A stretch of 36,312 nt of DNA from NCBI GenBank assembly GCA_963169635.1, contig CAUJDL010000043.1, positions 1 through 36,312 of the forward strand. The letters are read 5' to 3'. A program made the translations under genes and the position numbers. Positions 25,166 through 33,252 of this stretch are shown here, in pieces. The first letter of the stretch is position 1; every line of letters starts with the position of its first letter. The stretch is from Bacteroidota bacterium. GTDB lineage: Bacteria; Bacteroidota; Bacteroidia; Chitinophagales; Chitinophagaceae. The notes under the pieces were generated by a model. It ran no database searches. It was not told the origin of the DNA and saw only the letters and a list, made by a program, of their open reading frames with translations.

Positions 25166-26623
25166 TTAACTCATCCAATTTATACCAGCTTCTGGATTCC
25201 ATTTTGTGGTAGATTTTTTTAGTTTCGTCCAAAACTCAATACTGCTTTTTCCTGTAATATCGCCAACACCAAATTTGCTATCATTCCATCCACCAAAACT
25301 AAAAGGCTCTCTTGGTACAGGTACACCAACATTAACACCAATCATTCCTGCACTTGCTTTTTCAATAATATAACGAGCCATACCACCATTTTGTGTAAAT
25401 ACACTTGCAGCATTGCCATAAGGATTTGCATTTTCTATAGCTAAAGCTTCATCTACAGTATTGGTACGCATGATAGAAATTACAGGGCCAAAAATTTCTT
25501 CTTTAGCAACACTCATTTCTGGTGTTACATAATCTATTACAGTTGGGCCAACATAAGTACCATTTTCTTTTCCTGCAACTTTTGTATTACGACCATCTAC
25601 TAAAATTTTTGCACCATTTTTTTCGGCTTCGGTAATATAACTTTCTATTCTTTGTTGCGATGCTTTATTAATTACAGCACCTAAGTTTTGGCCAGGAATA
25701 ATTTTTTTAGCTTCGTCGCAAATTTTTTCTATAATATGATCTACATTACCCACAGCAACCATTGCACTTGCTGCCATACATCTTTGTCCTGCACAACCAC
25801 TCATACTTGCAGCAACATTTTGTGCTGTCATGTTTGGTATAGCATCTGGTAAAACCATTAAATGATTTTTTGCACCACCTAAAGCAATACAACGTTTGTA
25901 ATGATGAGTAGCACGTTGATAAACTATTTTAGCTACTTTAGTAGAGCCTACAAAAGAAACTGCATCAATTGCTGGATGATCGCAAATTGCTTCTACAATT
26001 TCTACATCGCCATGTACAATATTAAAAACACCATCTGGCAAGCCAGCTTCTTTTAAAAGCTCTGCTAACTTGCCACAACTTAAAGGTACTTTTTCGCTAG
26101 GTTTTATAATCATACAATTACCTAATGCAATAGCATTGGGAATCGTCCAGTTAGGTACCATTGAAGGAAAATTAAAAGGAACAATAGAAGCTACAATACC
26201 TAAAGGTGCATGCTCTGTTCTGCACTCTACACCTTTACTAACTTCTAATACTTCGCCTGTAATTAATTGAGGTAATGAAGTTGCAAATTCTGCCAACTCT
26301 ACACATTTTTCAATTTCTGCTACAGATTCGCCATAAGTTTTACCATTTTCTTCGGTACATAATTCTGCTAATTCTTTTAAATGTTTTTCTAATAAAAATT
26401 TATATTTGAAGAATACTTGTACTCTTTCTTTTATAGGTGTTTTACTCCATGCAGGAAAAGCTGCTTTTGCTGCTGTAACTGCATTATCAAAATCTTTTGA
26501 AGAAGACAAAGGAACAGTAGATAAAAGTGTACCATCAACAGGAGAAATTACTTCTAAAGTTTTTGTAGTAGATGCTTGTACAAATTGACCATTAATGTAA
26601 TTTTGAATAGCTGCGTATTTCAT
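25166..26623 (-). CDS. mmsA: CoA-acylating (methyl)malonate-semialdehyde dehydrogenase
   Basis: This member of the aldehyde dehydrogenase superfamily (485 aa) oxidatively decarboxylates malonate semialdehyde to acetyl-CoA, or methylmalonate semialdehyde to propionyl-CoA, using NAD+ and CoA. The nucleophile is Cys282 in CAGQRCMAAS, and Asn151 (VPFNFPSMVP) forms the oxyanion hole. The diagnostic feature is CIALGGAKNHLMVLPDA: the general-base Glu of ordinary aldehyde dehydrogenases (ELGGK) is absent, as expected for the CoA-dependent MmsA subfamily. It completes uracil and thymine breakdown after the aminotransferase. It is the first gene of the minus-strand cluster and is divergent from the Lrp-type gene, with a 112-nt AT-rich spacer. 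Confidence 0.95.
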   Translation of the reverse strand: MKYAAIQNYINGQFVQASTTKTLEVISPVDGTLLSTVPLSSSKDFDNAVTAAKAAFPAWSKTPIKERVQVFFKYKFLLEKHLKELAELCTEENGKTYGESVAEIEKCVELAEFATSLPQLITGEVLEVSKGVECRTEHAPLGIVASIVPFNFPSMVPNWTIPNAIALGNCMIIKPSEKVPLSCGKLAELLKEAGLPDGVFNIVHGDVEIVEAICDHPAIDAVSFVGSTKVAKIVYQRATHHYKRCIALGGAKNHLMVLPDAIPNMTAQNVAASMSGCAGQRCMAASAMVAVGNVDHIIEKICDEAKKIIPGQNLGAVINKASQQRIESYITEAEKNGAKILVDGRNTKVAGKENGTYVGPTVIDYVTPEMSVAKEEIFGPVISIMRTNTVDEALAIENANPYGNAASVFTQNGGMARYIIEKASAGMIGVNVGVPVPREPFSFGGWNDSKFGVGDITGKSSIEFWTKLKKSTTKWNPEAGINWMS

Positions 26624-26633
26624 ATTTTATTAT

Positions 26634-26673
26634 AAATATTTTAATAAATAAGTGATGAAAATAAAAATATTTT
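26634..26673. promoter_or_regulatory. Two AT palindromes 31 bp apart in the mmsA-lrp divergent spacer
   Basis: AAATATTT (26634-26641) and AAAATATTTT (26664-26673) have centres 31 bp apart, about three helical turns, in the only spacer shared by mmsA and the Lrp-type gene. Lrp/AsnC regulators typically bind phased AT-rich sites, so this could be their operator. The high A+T content makes chance matches likely. Confidence 0.25.
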
Positions 26674-26735
26674 AGAAATAATCAAATTTATTTTTATATT
26701 TTTATTACTCTTCTAAACCATTTTAAACCAATTGT

Positions 26736-27200
26736 ATGAGTAAAACAGCCTTAGATAGTTTAGATTTTAATATTTTATCTTGCTTACAACAAGATGGAAG
26801 AATGAGCTTTACAGTAATGGCAGAAAAATTAAATGTATCTGTAGCCACTGTAAGAACAAGGGTTAATAAATTAATTGATGATGGAACAATAAGTATTATA
26901 GGACGTGTAACGCCAGAGAAAGTTGGATTTCATTCTTATGCTCATATAGCTGTATATGTAAGACCTGCAACACTTAAAGAAAAAGTAGCACAAAAAATTG
27001 CTAAGTTTAAAGAAGTAAGTTTTTTAGCACTTACCAGTGGAGATTATGATTTAGAAGTAGATGCAATGTGTAGAGATAATGATCACTTAGTAAATTTTAT
27101 TAATGAAATTTCTACTATAGAAGGTGTTAATCAAACTAAAACAACTATTTATTTTAAAGTGTATAAATATGCACAACCAGATTTGAATTTATTAAAATAA
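26736..27200 (+). CDS. Lrp/AsnC-family transcriptional regulator, candidate regulator of pyrimidine catabolism
   Basis: This 154-aa DNA-binding protein has the standard Lrp/AsnC architecture: an N-terminal winged helix-turn-helix (about residues 4-60, LDSLDFNILSCLQQDGRMSF then VSVATVRTRVNKLIDDGTI) and a C-terminal RAM ligand-binding domain (about 68-145, YAHIAVYVRP ... ALTSGDYDLEVDAMCRD ... TTIYFKVYKY). Such proteins form octamers and respond to small molecules, often amino acids. It is divergent from mmsA at the head of the pyrimidine cluster, the classic place for a local regulator; beta-alanine, beta-aminoisobutyrate or a pathway intermediate would be a sensible ligand, but that is inference. 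A perfect 28-bp palindrome ends its transcript. Confidence 0.93.
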   Translation: MSKTALDSLDFNILSCLQQDGRMSFTVMAEKLNVSVATVRTRVNKLIDDGTISIIGRVTPEKVGFHSYAHIAVYVRPATLKEKVAQKIAKFKEVSFLALTSGDYDLEVDAMCRDNDHLVNFINEISTIEGVNQTKTTIYFKVYKYAQPDLNLLK

Positions 27201-27224
27201 ATAACAATCATTTTTTAGTATAAA

Positions 27225-27252
27225 AAAAGCCATTGAAATTTCAATGGCTTTT
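27225..27252. terminator. Bidirectional terminator between the Lrp-type gene and fabG
   Basis: A perfect 28-bp palindrome: AAAAGCCATTGAAA at 27225-27238 mirrored by TTTCAATGGCTTTT at 27239-27252. In RNA it gives a GC-containing stem followed by a T-run in both directions. It lies between the convergent stop codons and serves both genes. Confidence 0.85.
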
Positions 27253-27255
27253 AAT

Positions 27256-28011
27256 TTAAATATTTAAACCTCCACAGGCACTTAATACTTGCCCTGTAAT
27301 ATAACTACTCATATTGCTTGCAAGAAATAAAGTAGTGTTGGCAATTTCATCTGCTTTACCAAAACGGCCTAAAGGAATTTTCTTTAAAAACTCATTAGCA
27401 GCATCGCCTTCTTTTAAATAATGTGTCATATCTGTTTCTATAAAACCAGGAGCAATAGCATTGCAACGAATATTTCTGCTACCTAACTCTAATGCTACAC
27501 TTTTTGTAAAACCAATAATACCTGCTTTACTTGCAGCATAACTGCTTTGTCCTGCATTGCCTCTAATACCAATAATAGAACTCATATTAATAATACTACC
27601 AGCTTTAGCTTTCATCATAGGACGAATAACTTGCTTAGTCATATTAAATACGCTTTTTAAATTAATATCCATTACATCATCCCATTGTTCTGGAGTCATT
27701 CTTAATAGTAAATTATCTTTACTAATACCTGCATTATTTACACAAACATCTATATTACCAAAATCTGCTAAAACACTGTTTACAAAAGTTTCGCTTTGTG
27801 CAAAATCTCCTGCATTACTTTTATATGCTTTTGCTTTTACACCTAATGCAGTTAATTGAGTAACTAAATTTTCTGCTTTTTCTGCACTACTATCACTTAC
27901 ATAAGTAAAAGCAATATTGCTACCATGCTCTGCTAATTTTAATGCAATAGCTGCACCAATACCACGAGCAGCACCTGTAACAATGGAAGTTTTATTTTCT
28001 AATAGTTTCAT
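27256..28011 (-). CDS. fabG: 3-oxoacyl-ACP reductase FabG
   Basis: This short-chain dehydrogenase/reductase of 251 aa is expected to reduce 3-oxoacyl-ACP with NADPH in fatty acid elongation. The cofactor-binding TGAARGIGAAIA is at residues 12-23, NNAG at 92-95, and the catalytic tetrad is Asn117 (MDINLKS), Ser144 (INMSS), Tyr158 and Lys162 (YAASK). ISKDNLLLRMTPEQWDDVMDIN and the C-terminal ITGQVLSACGGLNI are typical FabG sequence. SDR enzymes are broad, so another ketone substrate is possible, but the match to FabG blocks is strong. The 57-nt gap upstream contains the 10-bp direct repeat TTTGTTTGAT at 28017-28026 and 28039-28048. A GH3-like gene precedes it on the same strand. Confidence 0.92.
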   Translation of the reverse strand: MKLLENKTSIVTGAARGIGAAIALKLAEHGSNIAFTYVSDSSAEKAENLVTQLTALGVKAKAYKSNAGDFAQSETFVNSVLADFGNIDVCVNNAGISKDNLLLRMTPEQWDDVMDINLKSVFNMTKQVIRPMMKAKAGSIINMSSIIGIRGNAGQSSYAASKAGIIGFTKSVALELGSRNIRCNAIAPGFIETDMTHYLKEGDAANEFLKKIPLGRFGKADEIANTTLFLASNMSSYITGQVLSACGGLNI

Positions 28012-28068
28012 AAGTATTTGTTTGATAAATAAAATTATTTTGTTTGATGATATTTTGAAGTGGCTAAT

Positions 28069-29577
28069 TTAAACAATAAAAGTTTTAATCTCATCTATAT
28101 AAATTCTTTCATTACTTAATCTTGGCACTTTATGTTGGCCTCCTAATTTTCCTTTACTTTTTAACCAATTAGCAAAAACAGTTTTATCTACTGCTTCTAC
28201 AATAGGCATTCTTAATGCAATATCTTTAAATCTTTTAGCTTCGTAATCGCTGTTAATATTTTTTAGAGCATTATCTAACTCATAAATAAAAGCATCTAAA
28301 TTAGTTGGTGGTTTTTCAAACTCTATTAACCATTCATGTGCACCATTACTATCTTGTGTAAAGTAAACTGGAGCAGCAGTATAATCATTTACAACTACAT
28401 TACAATTATGAGCAGCAATAGCAATAGCTTTATCTGTATTATCTACAATTATTTCTTCGCCAAAAGCATTGATATAATGTTTTAATCTGCCTGTAATATT
28501 TATTTTAAATGGATAAGTAGAAGTAAAGCAAATAGTATCGCCAACTAAGTATCTCCATAAACCACCATTGGTAGAAATAATTAGTGCATATTGCTTACCA
28601 ATTTCTACATCTTTTAAACCAATTGTTTGAGGGTTTTCTTTTCCATATTCTTCAATAGGCATAAACTCATAAAAAATTCCATGCTCTAAAAAGAGTAGCA
28701 TACCATCATCTGCTAAATTATTTTGTGCAGCAAAAAATCCTTCACTTGCATTATATGCATTTAGAAAATTAATTTCTTTACCAATGAGTTGAATAAACTG
28801 TTCTTTATAAGGAGTAAATGCAACACCACCATGTAAATAAAGTTCTAAATTAGGCCATACTTGAAGTATATTTTCTTTACCTGTAATTTCTAAAATACGT
28901 TTTAATAAAACTAACGTCCAAGTAGGAACACCAGAGATAGAAGTTACATCTTCTTGATAGGTATTTTGAGCAATTGCTTCAATTTTAGTTTCCCAATCGT
29001 CCATTAAAGCAATAGAAACTTCAGGTGTTCTAATCCAATTTGCCCAAATAGGTGTGTTTTGAAAAAGTACAGCACTTAAATCGCCAAAACGAGCATTTTC
29101 ATTTACCTGACTTAATTGATGACTTCCACCAATTAATAAACCTTTGCCTGTAAGTAAATCGCTTTCTGGATGATAATAATAATACATACTTAACACATCT
29201 TTTACAGCTTGATAATGACAGTCTGTAAGGCTTTCTTGTGTTATAGGAATAAATTTACTTTTATCGCTTGTTGTACCACTACTTTTTGCAAACCAATATA
29301 CAGGCGTATTCCATAATAAATTTTGTTCGCCTTGCATTAATCTTTCTATATAAGGTTTTAAATCGTCGTAAGTATGAATAGGAATTGCTTTTTTAAAATC
29401 ACTTACATTAAATAAATTAGATAAACCATATTTTCTACCAATTTCTGTGTATTGGCCATGTGTTACTAAATCTTGTAAAACTTCTCTTTGTGTAGCAATA
29501 GGATTTTTAACCCATTGTTCAATATGCCAATGACGCAAACGTGCAAATCTTGATATAGTAGGGCTAAGCAGTTTCAT
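28069..29577 (-). CDS. GH3-family acyl-adenylating enzyme
   Basis: This 502-aa protein belongs to the GH3 family of the ANL (acyl-adenylate-forming) superfamily, known from plant auxin conjugation but also common in Bacteroidota, where its role is poorly defined. The ATP-binding motif 1 is SSGTTSDKSK at residues 99-108, motif 2 is YNASEG at 275-280, motif 3 is YLVGD at 343-347, and the hinge region GRLKHYINAFGEE is at 363-375. These residues indicate an active adenylating enzyme; the carboxylate and the amino acceptor are unknown. There is no signal peptide. The 150-nt upstream gap has a weak -7 box (CAAATTAA at 29595-29602, read on the minus strand) and the terminator of lptB, so it is probably a separate transcript with fabG downstream. 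Confidence 0.9.
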   Translation of the reverse strand: MKLLSPTISRFARLRHWHIEQWVKNPIATQREVLQDLVTHGQYTEIGRKYGLSNLFNVSDFKKAIPIHTYDDLKPYIERLMQGEQNLLWNTPVYWFAKSSGTTSDKSKFIPITQESLTDCHYQAVKDVLSMYYYYHPESDLLTGKGLLIGGSHQLSQVNENARFGDLSAVLFQNTPIWANWIRTPEVSIALMDDWETKIEAIAQNTYQEDVTSISGVPTWTLVLLKRILEITGKENILQVWPNLELYLHGGVAFTPYKEQFIQLIGKEINFLNAYNASEGFFAAQNNLADDGMLLFLEHGIFYEFMPIEEYGKENPQTIGLKDVEIGKQYALIISTNGGLWRYLVGDTICFTSTYPFKINITGRLKHYINAFGEEIIVDNTDKAIAIAAHNCNVVVNDYTAAPVYFTQDSNGAHEWLIEFEKPPTNLDAFIYELDNALKNINSDYEAKRFKDIALRMPIVEAVDKTVFANWLKSKGKLGGQHKVPRLSNERIYIDEIKTFIV

Positions 29578-29655
29578 TAGTTAGTTTACAGCAGCAAATT
29601 AAGCAATGATAAGGAAAATAAATAGTAGAAATCTTATTTTTTTTATTGCTAAAAA

Positions 29656-29677
29656 ATTATTGCATTGAAATGCAGTA
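29656..29677 (-). terminator. Probable terminator after lptB
   Basis: TATTGCATT (29658-29666) and AATGCAGTA (29669-29677) pair over 9 bp with one G-U and a tight 2-nt loop. In the direction of lptB transcription it is followed by AATAATTTTTTAG. It lies 51 nt after the lptB stop. Confidence 0.45.
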
Positions 29678-29727
29678 AAAAAAATATTACAATAAAAAAA
29701 TAGGTAGTTGAATGTGTAAGTTTAAAA

Positions 29728-30489
29728 TTAGCTTTTGCCTAATTCTATAATCCAATCTTTTCTTTTTAATTCGAAGTTGGTGCCTAAGTATAAACGTTTT
29801 ACTTGTTCGTCTTCTGCTAATTCTTCTGCAGTGCCATGTTTAAATATTTTACCATCAATTAATAAATAAGCTCTATCGCAAATAGATAGTGTTTCATTTA
29901 CATTATGGTCTGTAATTAAAATACCAATATTTTTATACTTAAGTTTAGCTACTACACTTTGTATATCTTCTACAGCAATAGGATCTACACCTGCAAAAGG
30001 TTCATCTAACAAAATAAATTTAGGATTTACAGCTAATGCTCTGGCAATTTCTGTACGTCTTCTTTCGCCACCACTTAAACTATCACCATTATTTTTTCTT
30101 ACATGATGCAGGTGAAACTCATCTAACAACTCTTCTAATTTTCTTTTTTGTTCTGTTTTAGAAAGTTTGGTCATTTCTAACACACTTAAAATATTATCTT
30201 CTACACTTAGCTTTCTAAAAACAGATGCTTCTTGAGGTAAATAACCAATACCCATTTGTGCACGTTTGTACATAGGTAGTTTGGTAATATTAATATCGTT
30301 TAAAAAAACATTTCCTTCATCTGGTTTTATTAAGCCTACAACCATATAAAAAGTAGTTGTTTTTCCTGCACCATTAGGACCTAATAAACCTACAATTTCT
30401 CCCTGATTTAATTCTATACTTACTTTATTTACAACAGTTCTGTTTTTGTAAGTTTTTACTAAGTTGTTGGTATGTATGGTAAGGCTCAA
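29728..30489 (-). CDS. lptB: Lipopolysaccharide export ABC transporter ATPase LptB
   Basis: This is the cytoplasmic ATPase that drives lipopolysaccharide transport through LptFG (253 aa). Walker A is GPNGAGKT at 37-44, followed by [16 protein letters not shown]-loop [19 protein letters not shown]; signature LSGGE at 138-142 ([13 protein letters not shown]); Walker B ILLDEP; then [13 protein letters not shown]. This combination is diagnostic for LptB. The frame has no ATG at its N-terminus: the expected start falls on a TTG at 30489, giving a normal LptB N-terminus ([17 protein letters not shown]), and a promoter box lies 17 nt upstream. The lptC, lptF and lptG partners are not in the window, which is common. 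Confidence 0.95.
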   Translation of the reverse strand: MSLTIHTNNLVKTYKNRTVVNKVSIELNQGEIVGLLGPNGAGKTTTFYMVVGLIKPDEGNVFLNDINITKLPMYKRAQMGIGYLPQEASVFRKLSVEDNILSVLEMTKLSKTEQKRKLEELLDEFHLHHVRKNNGDSLSGGERRRTEIARALAVNPKFILLDEPFAGVDPIAVEDIQSVVAKLKYKNIGILITDHNVNETLSICDRAYLLIDGKIFKHGTAEELAEDEQVKRLYLGTNFELKRKDWIIELGKS

Positions 30490-30506
30490 CTGATAAAATA
30501 TTTTAG

Positions 30507-30514
30507 CAAAAATA
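30507..30514 (-). promoter_or_regulatory. -7 promoter box for lptB
   Basis: On the minus strand this reads TATTTTTG, a perfect TAnnTTTG box, with TTT 19 nt upstream as a weak -33 element. The TTG start of lptB is 17 nt downstream, and no ATG in frame lies between, which supports the TTG start. Confidence 0.5.
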
Positions 30515-30558
30515 TGGGTAATGCAATTGGTTTAAACTGTTTTAATCGTTAATGTTTT

Positions 30559-31107
30559 TTAAGTAAAATTATGAGCAGTAAAAAAGCTAAATAAAGTAGT
30601 GCCATAATTTCTTACAAAAGAAAAACCTTGAAATTTTTCATAATTATTTCGTGGTGTATGCTCTAAAACAAAATAACCATCTGTAGCAATTAAATTTTTT
30701 TGAATGATAATTTTTGGAATTTCATCTATACTACCTAAAGCATAAGGAGGACCAGCAAAAATAAAATCATATTTTTCTGTACAAGTTTCTAAAAATTTAA
30801 AAATATCCATTTTTAAAACATGGCAATTTTCTATAGCTAACAGTTCAATATTTTTTTTGATGAAAGCATACATGGCTGCATCTTTTTCTACAATAGTTAA
30901 ATCTGTTGCACCACGAGAAGCTAATTCGTAACTAATACTTCCTGTGCCACCAAAGAGGTCTAATGTTTTAATATCAGCAAATGAAATACGGTTTTGTAAA
31001 ATATTAAATAAGCCTTCTTTAGCAATATCTGTAGTTGGTCTGGTATAAGGCATTTTTGTTGGTGGATTTATTTTTCTTCCACCAAATTTTCCTGAAATAA
31101 TTCTCAT
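30559..31107 (-). CDS. rsmD: 16S rRNA (guanine-966-N2)-methyltransferase RsmD
   Basis: This SAM-dependent methyltransferase of 182 aa modifies G966 of 16S rRNA during 30S assembly. The N-terminus MRIISGKFGGRKI, then RPTTDIAKEGLFNIL, is diagnostic for RsmD; motif I is LDLFGGTGSISYELASRGA at about residues 49-67. Motif IV, normally (D/N)PPY or DPPF, here reads FIFAGPPYAL, with Gly119 at the catalytically important first position (codon GGT at 30753-30751). The rest of the protein is intact and of normal length, so the change may be tolerated, lower activity, or be a sequencing error (GGT versus GAT). Its ATG overlaps the stop of the DUF3822 gene as ATGA, indicating translational coupling. Confidence 0.92.
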   Translation of the reverse strand: MRIISGKFGGRKINPPTKMPYTRPTTDIAKEGLFNILQNRISFADIKTLDLFGGTGSISYELASRGATDLTIVEKDAAMYAFIKKNIELLAIENCHVLKMDIFKFLETCTEKYDFIFAGPPYALGSIDEIPKIIIQKNLIATDGYFVLEHTPRNNYEKFQGFSFVRNYGTTLFSFFTAHNFT

Positions 31108-31952
31108 GCCTGCATATTAAAGAATGGTGTAAAATAATGTAAAGGATAATTAGTATTATTTTCAAAAGCAATATTTTCTATGTTAGTAGATGCTATATAT
31201 ATTTTTAGAAAATGTTGTTGCAATAGTTTCATTAAACTTCCTTGCTCTTCAATATTTCCTGCAACAATGATAGGGTCGGCAGTTGGTGCAATTTTAAATG
31301 TATTTGCTACATTCATTAGATGATATAAAACATCTTGATTGGTTTGATACTGAAAAGTTTGAGCAATATGCAGTTGCTTATTTTTAATGACCATTAAGCT
31401 AAATTGCTTTTGATAAAAATTAAGTAACACAGTATCGCCTTTTACATTATCATCTTCTACCAAACCTTTTAATATACCTGTATAAGTATGATATTCTTGT
31501 ACAGTAAAAAAATCTTTTTGAATAAGTGTTGCTAAAGTTGCATTTACTCTGTATGTATTGTAAATTTCTTCTCCAAAAAAGTTGATATGATTATATTTTA
31601 CAACAGTATTATCATTATTACCAAAAATTAAATCGATATAATTTGCTGCATTTCCTGCATTAAATTTAAAAGCAGGGATTAATACATTTTCGTTAAAGTT
31701 GTAAAAGATATTTGTTTTGCTATAGCTTTTATCTAATAGTGCTGATTGTTTACGAAAGTCATAAAATAAATCGTCCCACTCAATATTATTATCTTCAAAA
31801 TGAAACAGCTCTACAGCTACTACTTTTTGATTATTTTCTTCTTTTACCCAACATGCAAAATGATGATTACTTATTTCAATAAATAAAGTGTTTGTATTAA
31901 AATGCGTATATAATTGCGTATCTCCAAAAAGTCCAATTATTTTTTGTACCAT
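31104..31952 (-). CDS. DUF3822-family protein
   Basis: This 282-aa protein of unknown function is coupled to rsmD by a 4-nt ATGA overlap, an arrangement known in Bacteroidota for DUF3822 genes. It begins with short beta-rich segments (NTLFIEISNHHFACWV) and has a later FYNFNENVLIPAFKF and LLNFYQKQFSLMVIKNKQLHIAQTF, reminiscent of the actin/ASKHA-like fold, but without clear ATP-binding motifs. No signal peptide. An open frame continues upstream to a TTG at 31973 (7 more codons); the ATG at 31952 is preferred because it fits better with the family's N-terminus. The function is not known; the pairing suggests a role near rRNA methylation or general housekeeping. Confidence 0.85.
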   Translation of the reverse strand: MVQKIIGLFGDTQLYTHFNTNTLFIEISNHHFACWVKEENNQKVVAVELFHFEDNNIEWDDLFYDFRKQSALLDKSYSKTNIFYNFNENVLIPAFKFNAGNAANYIDLIFGNNDNTVVKYNHINFFGEEIYNTYRVNATLATLIQKDFFTVQEYHTYTGILKGLVEDDNVKGDTVLLNFYQKQFSLMVIKNKQLHIAQTFQYQTNQDVLYHLMNVANTFKIAPTADPIIVAGNIEEQGSLMKLLQQHFLKIYIASTNIENIAFENNTNYPLHYFTPFFNMQA

Positions 31953-31992
31953 AGCTATCAAATTGCTATGCAATAATAATCAATAAAAAATA

Positions 31993-32019
31993 AAAGCCCT
32001 AATTTTCAGTTAGGGCTTT
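31993..32019 (-). terminator. Intrinsic terminator after dnaJ
   Basis: AAAGCCCTAA (31993-32002) and TTAGGGCTTT (32010-32019) form a perfect 10-bp stem with a 7-nt loop. On the minus strand it is followed by a T-rich tail (TATTTTTTATTG), 13 nt after the dnaJ stop. It separates the chaperone genes from the DUF3822-rsmD pair. Confidence 0.85.
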
Positions 32020-32031
32020 ACAAGATTTGTA

Positions 32032-33192
32032 TTAATTAAATGCTTCTCTTATTTTATCGAAAAAGCTTTTATCGTTTTTATTTGGTTGAGGTTTAAAGTT
32101 ATGGCTATTACTTAATTTTTCTAACATTGCTTTTTCTTCTGAAGATAAATTTTGAGGCGTCCATACATTTACATTTACTAATTGGTCGCCACGTTGATAG
32201 CCTTGCACTTCAGGAAAACCTTTACCTTTTAATCTAAAAATTTTACCACTTTGTGTACCAGCAGGAATTTTAATTTTTGCTTTACCATCAATAGTTGGCA
32301 CTTCTGCATTAGTGCCAAAAACTGCATCTGTAAAAGATAGGTATAAATCGTAAGCAACATTTAAACCATCTCTTTGTAATTCTGCATGTTGCTCTTCTTC
32401 TATTTGAATAATTAAATCGCCAAAAGCACCACCTCTTTCACCTGCATTTCCTTTGCCACTCATGCTTAATTGCATACCACTTTGTACACCTGCAGGAATA
32501 TCAATGCTAATTGTTTCTTCTCCATAAACTCTTCCTTCTCCTTTACATGCAGTACATTTTGCAGTTACAGATGTTCCTTCTCCATTACAAGTAGGACAAG
32601 TAGTTACTGTTTGCATTTGTCCTAAAAAAGTATTTTGTACTTTACGTACTTGTCCATTACCACCACAAGTATTACATGTTTGAATACTGTTTTTATCTTT
32701 AGCACCACTACCATTACAAGTGTTGCAAATAATATATTTTTTTACTTTTACTTGTTTGGTTACACCATGAGCAATTTCTGTAAAATTGAGTTTAAGTTTT
32801 ATGCGTAAGTTGCTACCTCTTTGTCCTCTTGCTTTAGTTGCACCACTGCTTCTTCTACCACCACCAAAAAAGCTACCAAACATATCGTCGCCAAAAACAT
32901 CACCAAAATGGCTAAAGATATCTTCCATATTAGAAGCATGAAAACCACCACCACCCATACCTGGGCCAAATGCTTGATGGCCATAGCGGTCGTATTTTGC
33001 TTTTTTATCTGCATCGCTTAAAACCTCATAAGCTTCTGCTGCTTCTTTAAATTTTTCTTCTGCAGCTTTATCGCCAGGGTTTCTATCTGGATGAAATTGC
33101 ATAGCAACTTTGCGGTATGCTTTTTTAATTTCATCGGCAGATGCAGTTTTTGCTACACCTAATATTTCGTAATAATCTCTTTTTTCAGCCAT
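32032..33192 (-). CDS. dnaJ: Molecular chaperone DnaJ
   Basis: This type I Hsp40 co-chaperone (386 aa) delivers unfolded proteins to DnaK and stimulates its ATPase. The J-domain spans residues 6-70 with the HPD motif at 34-36 (QFHPDRNPG). A Gly/Phe-rich linker follows ([33 protein letters not shown] is reflected in a run of Gly/Phe at about 78-112). The zinc-binding domain has four CxxCxGxG repeats ([32 protein letters not shown]), and the two C-terminal substrate-binding domains and a short basic tail ([12 protein letters not shown]) complete it. It is 60 nt downstream of grpE on the same strand, the usual pairing; dnaK is not in the window. Confidence 0.98.
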   Translation of the reverse strand: MAEKRDYYEILGVAKTASADEIKKAYRKVAMQFHPDRNPGDKAAEEKFKEAAEAYEVLSDADKKAKYDRYGHQAFGPGMGGGGFHASNMEDIFSHFGDVFGDDMFGSFFGGGRRSSGATKARGQRGSNLRIKLKLNFTEIAHGVTKQVKVKKYIICNTCNGSGAKDKNSIQTCNTCGGNGQVRKVQNTFLGQMQTVTTCPTCNGEGTSVTAKCTACKGEGRVYGEETISIDIPAGVQSGMQLSMSGKGNAGERGGAFGDLIIQIEEEQHAELQRDGLNVAYDLYLSFTDAVFGTNAEVPTIDGKAKIKIPAGTQSGKIFRLKGKGFPEVQGYQRGDQLVNVNVWTPQNLSSEEKAMLEKLSNSHNFKPQPNKNDKSFFDKIREAFN

Positions 33193-33213
33193 AAAGTTTT
33201 TAATATTTTCTGT

Positions 33214-33241
33214 TTAGTTTCTTAAAAAATTTAGAAACTAA
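33214..33241 (-). other. Hairpin between grpE and dnaJ
   Basis: TTAGTTTCT (33214-33222) and AGAAACTAA (33233-33241) form a perfect 9-bp stem with a 10-nt loop in the 60-nt gap. No T-tract follows in the direction of transcription, so it is more likely a stability or processing stem, or a control on dnaJ translation, than a terminator. Confidence 0.4.
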
Positions 33242-33252
33242 TAGCTTATTTT

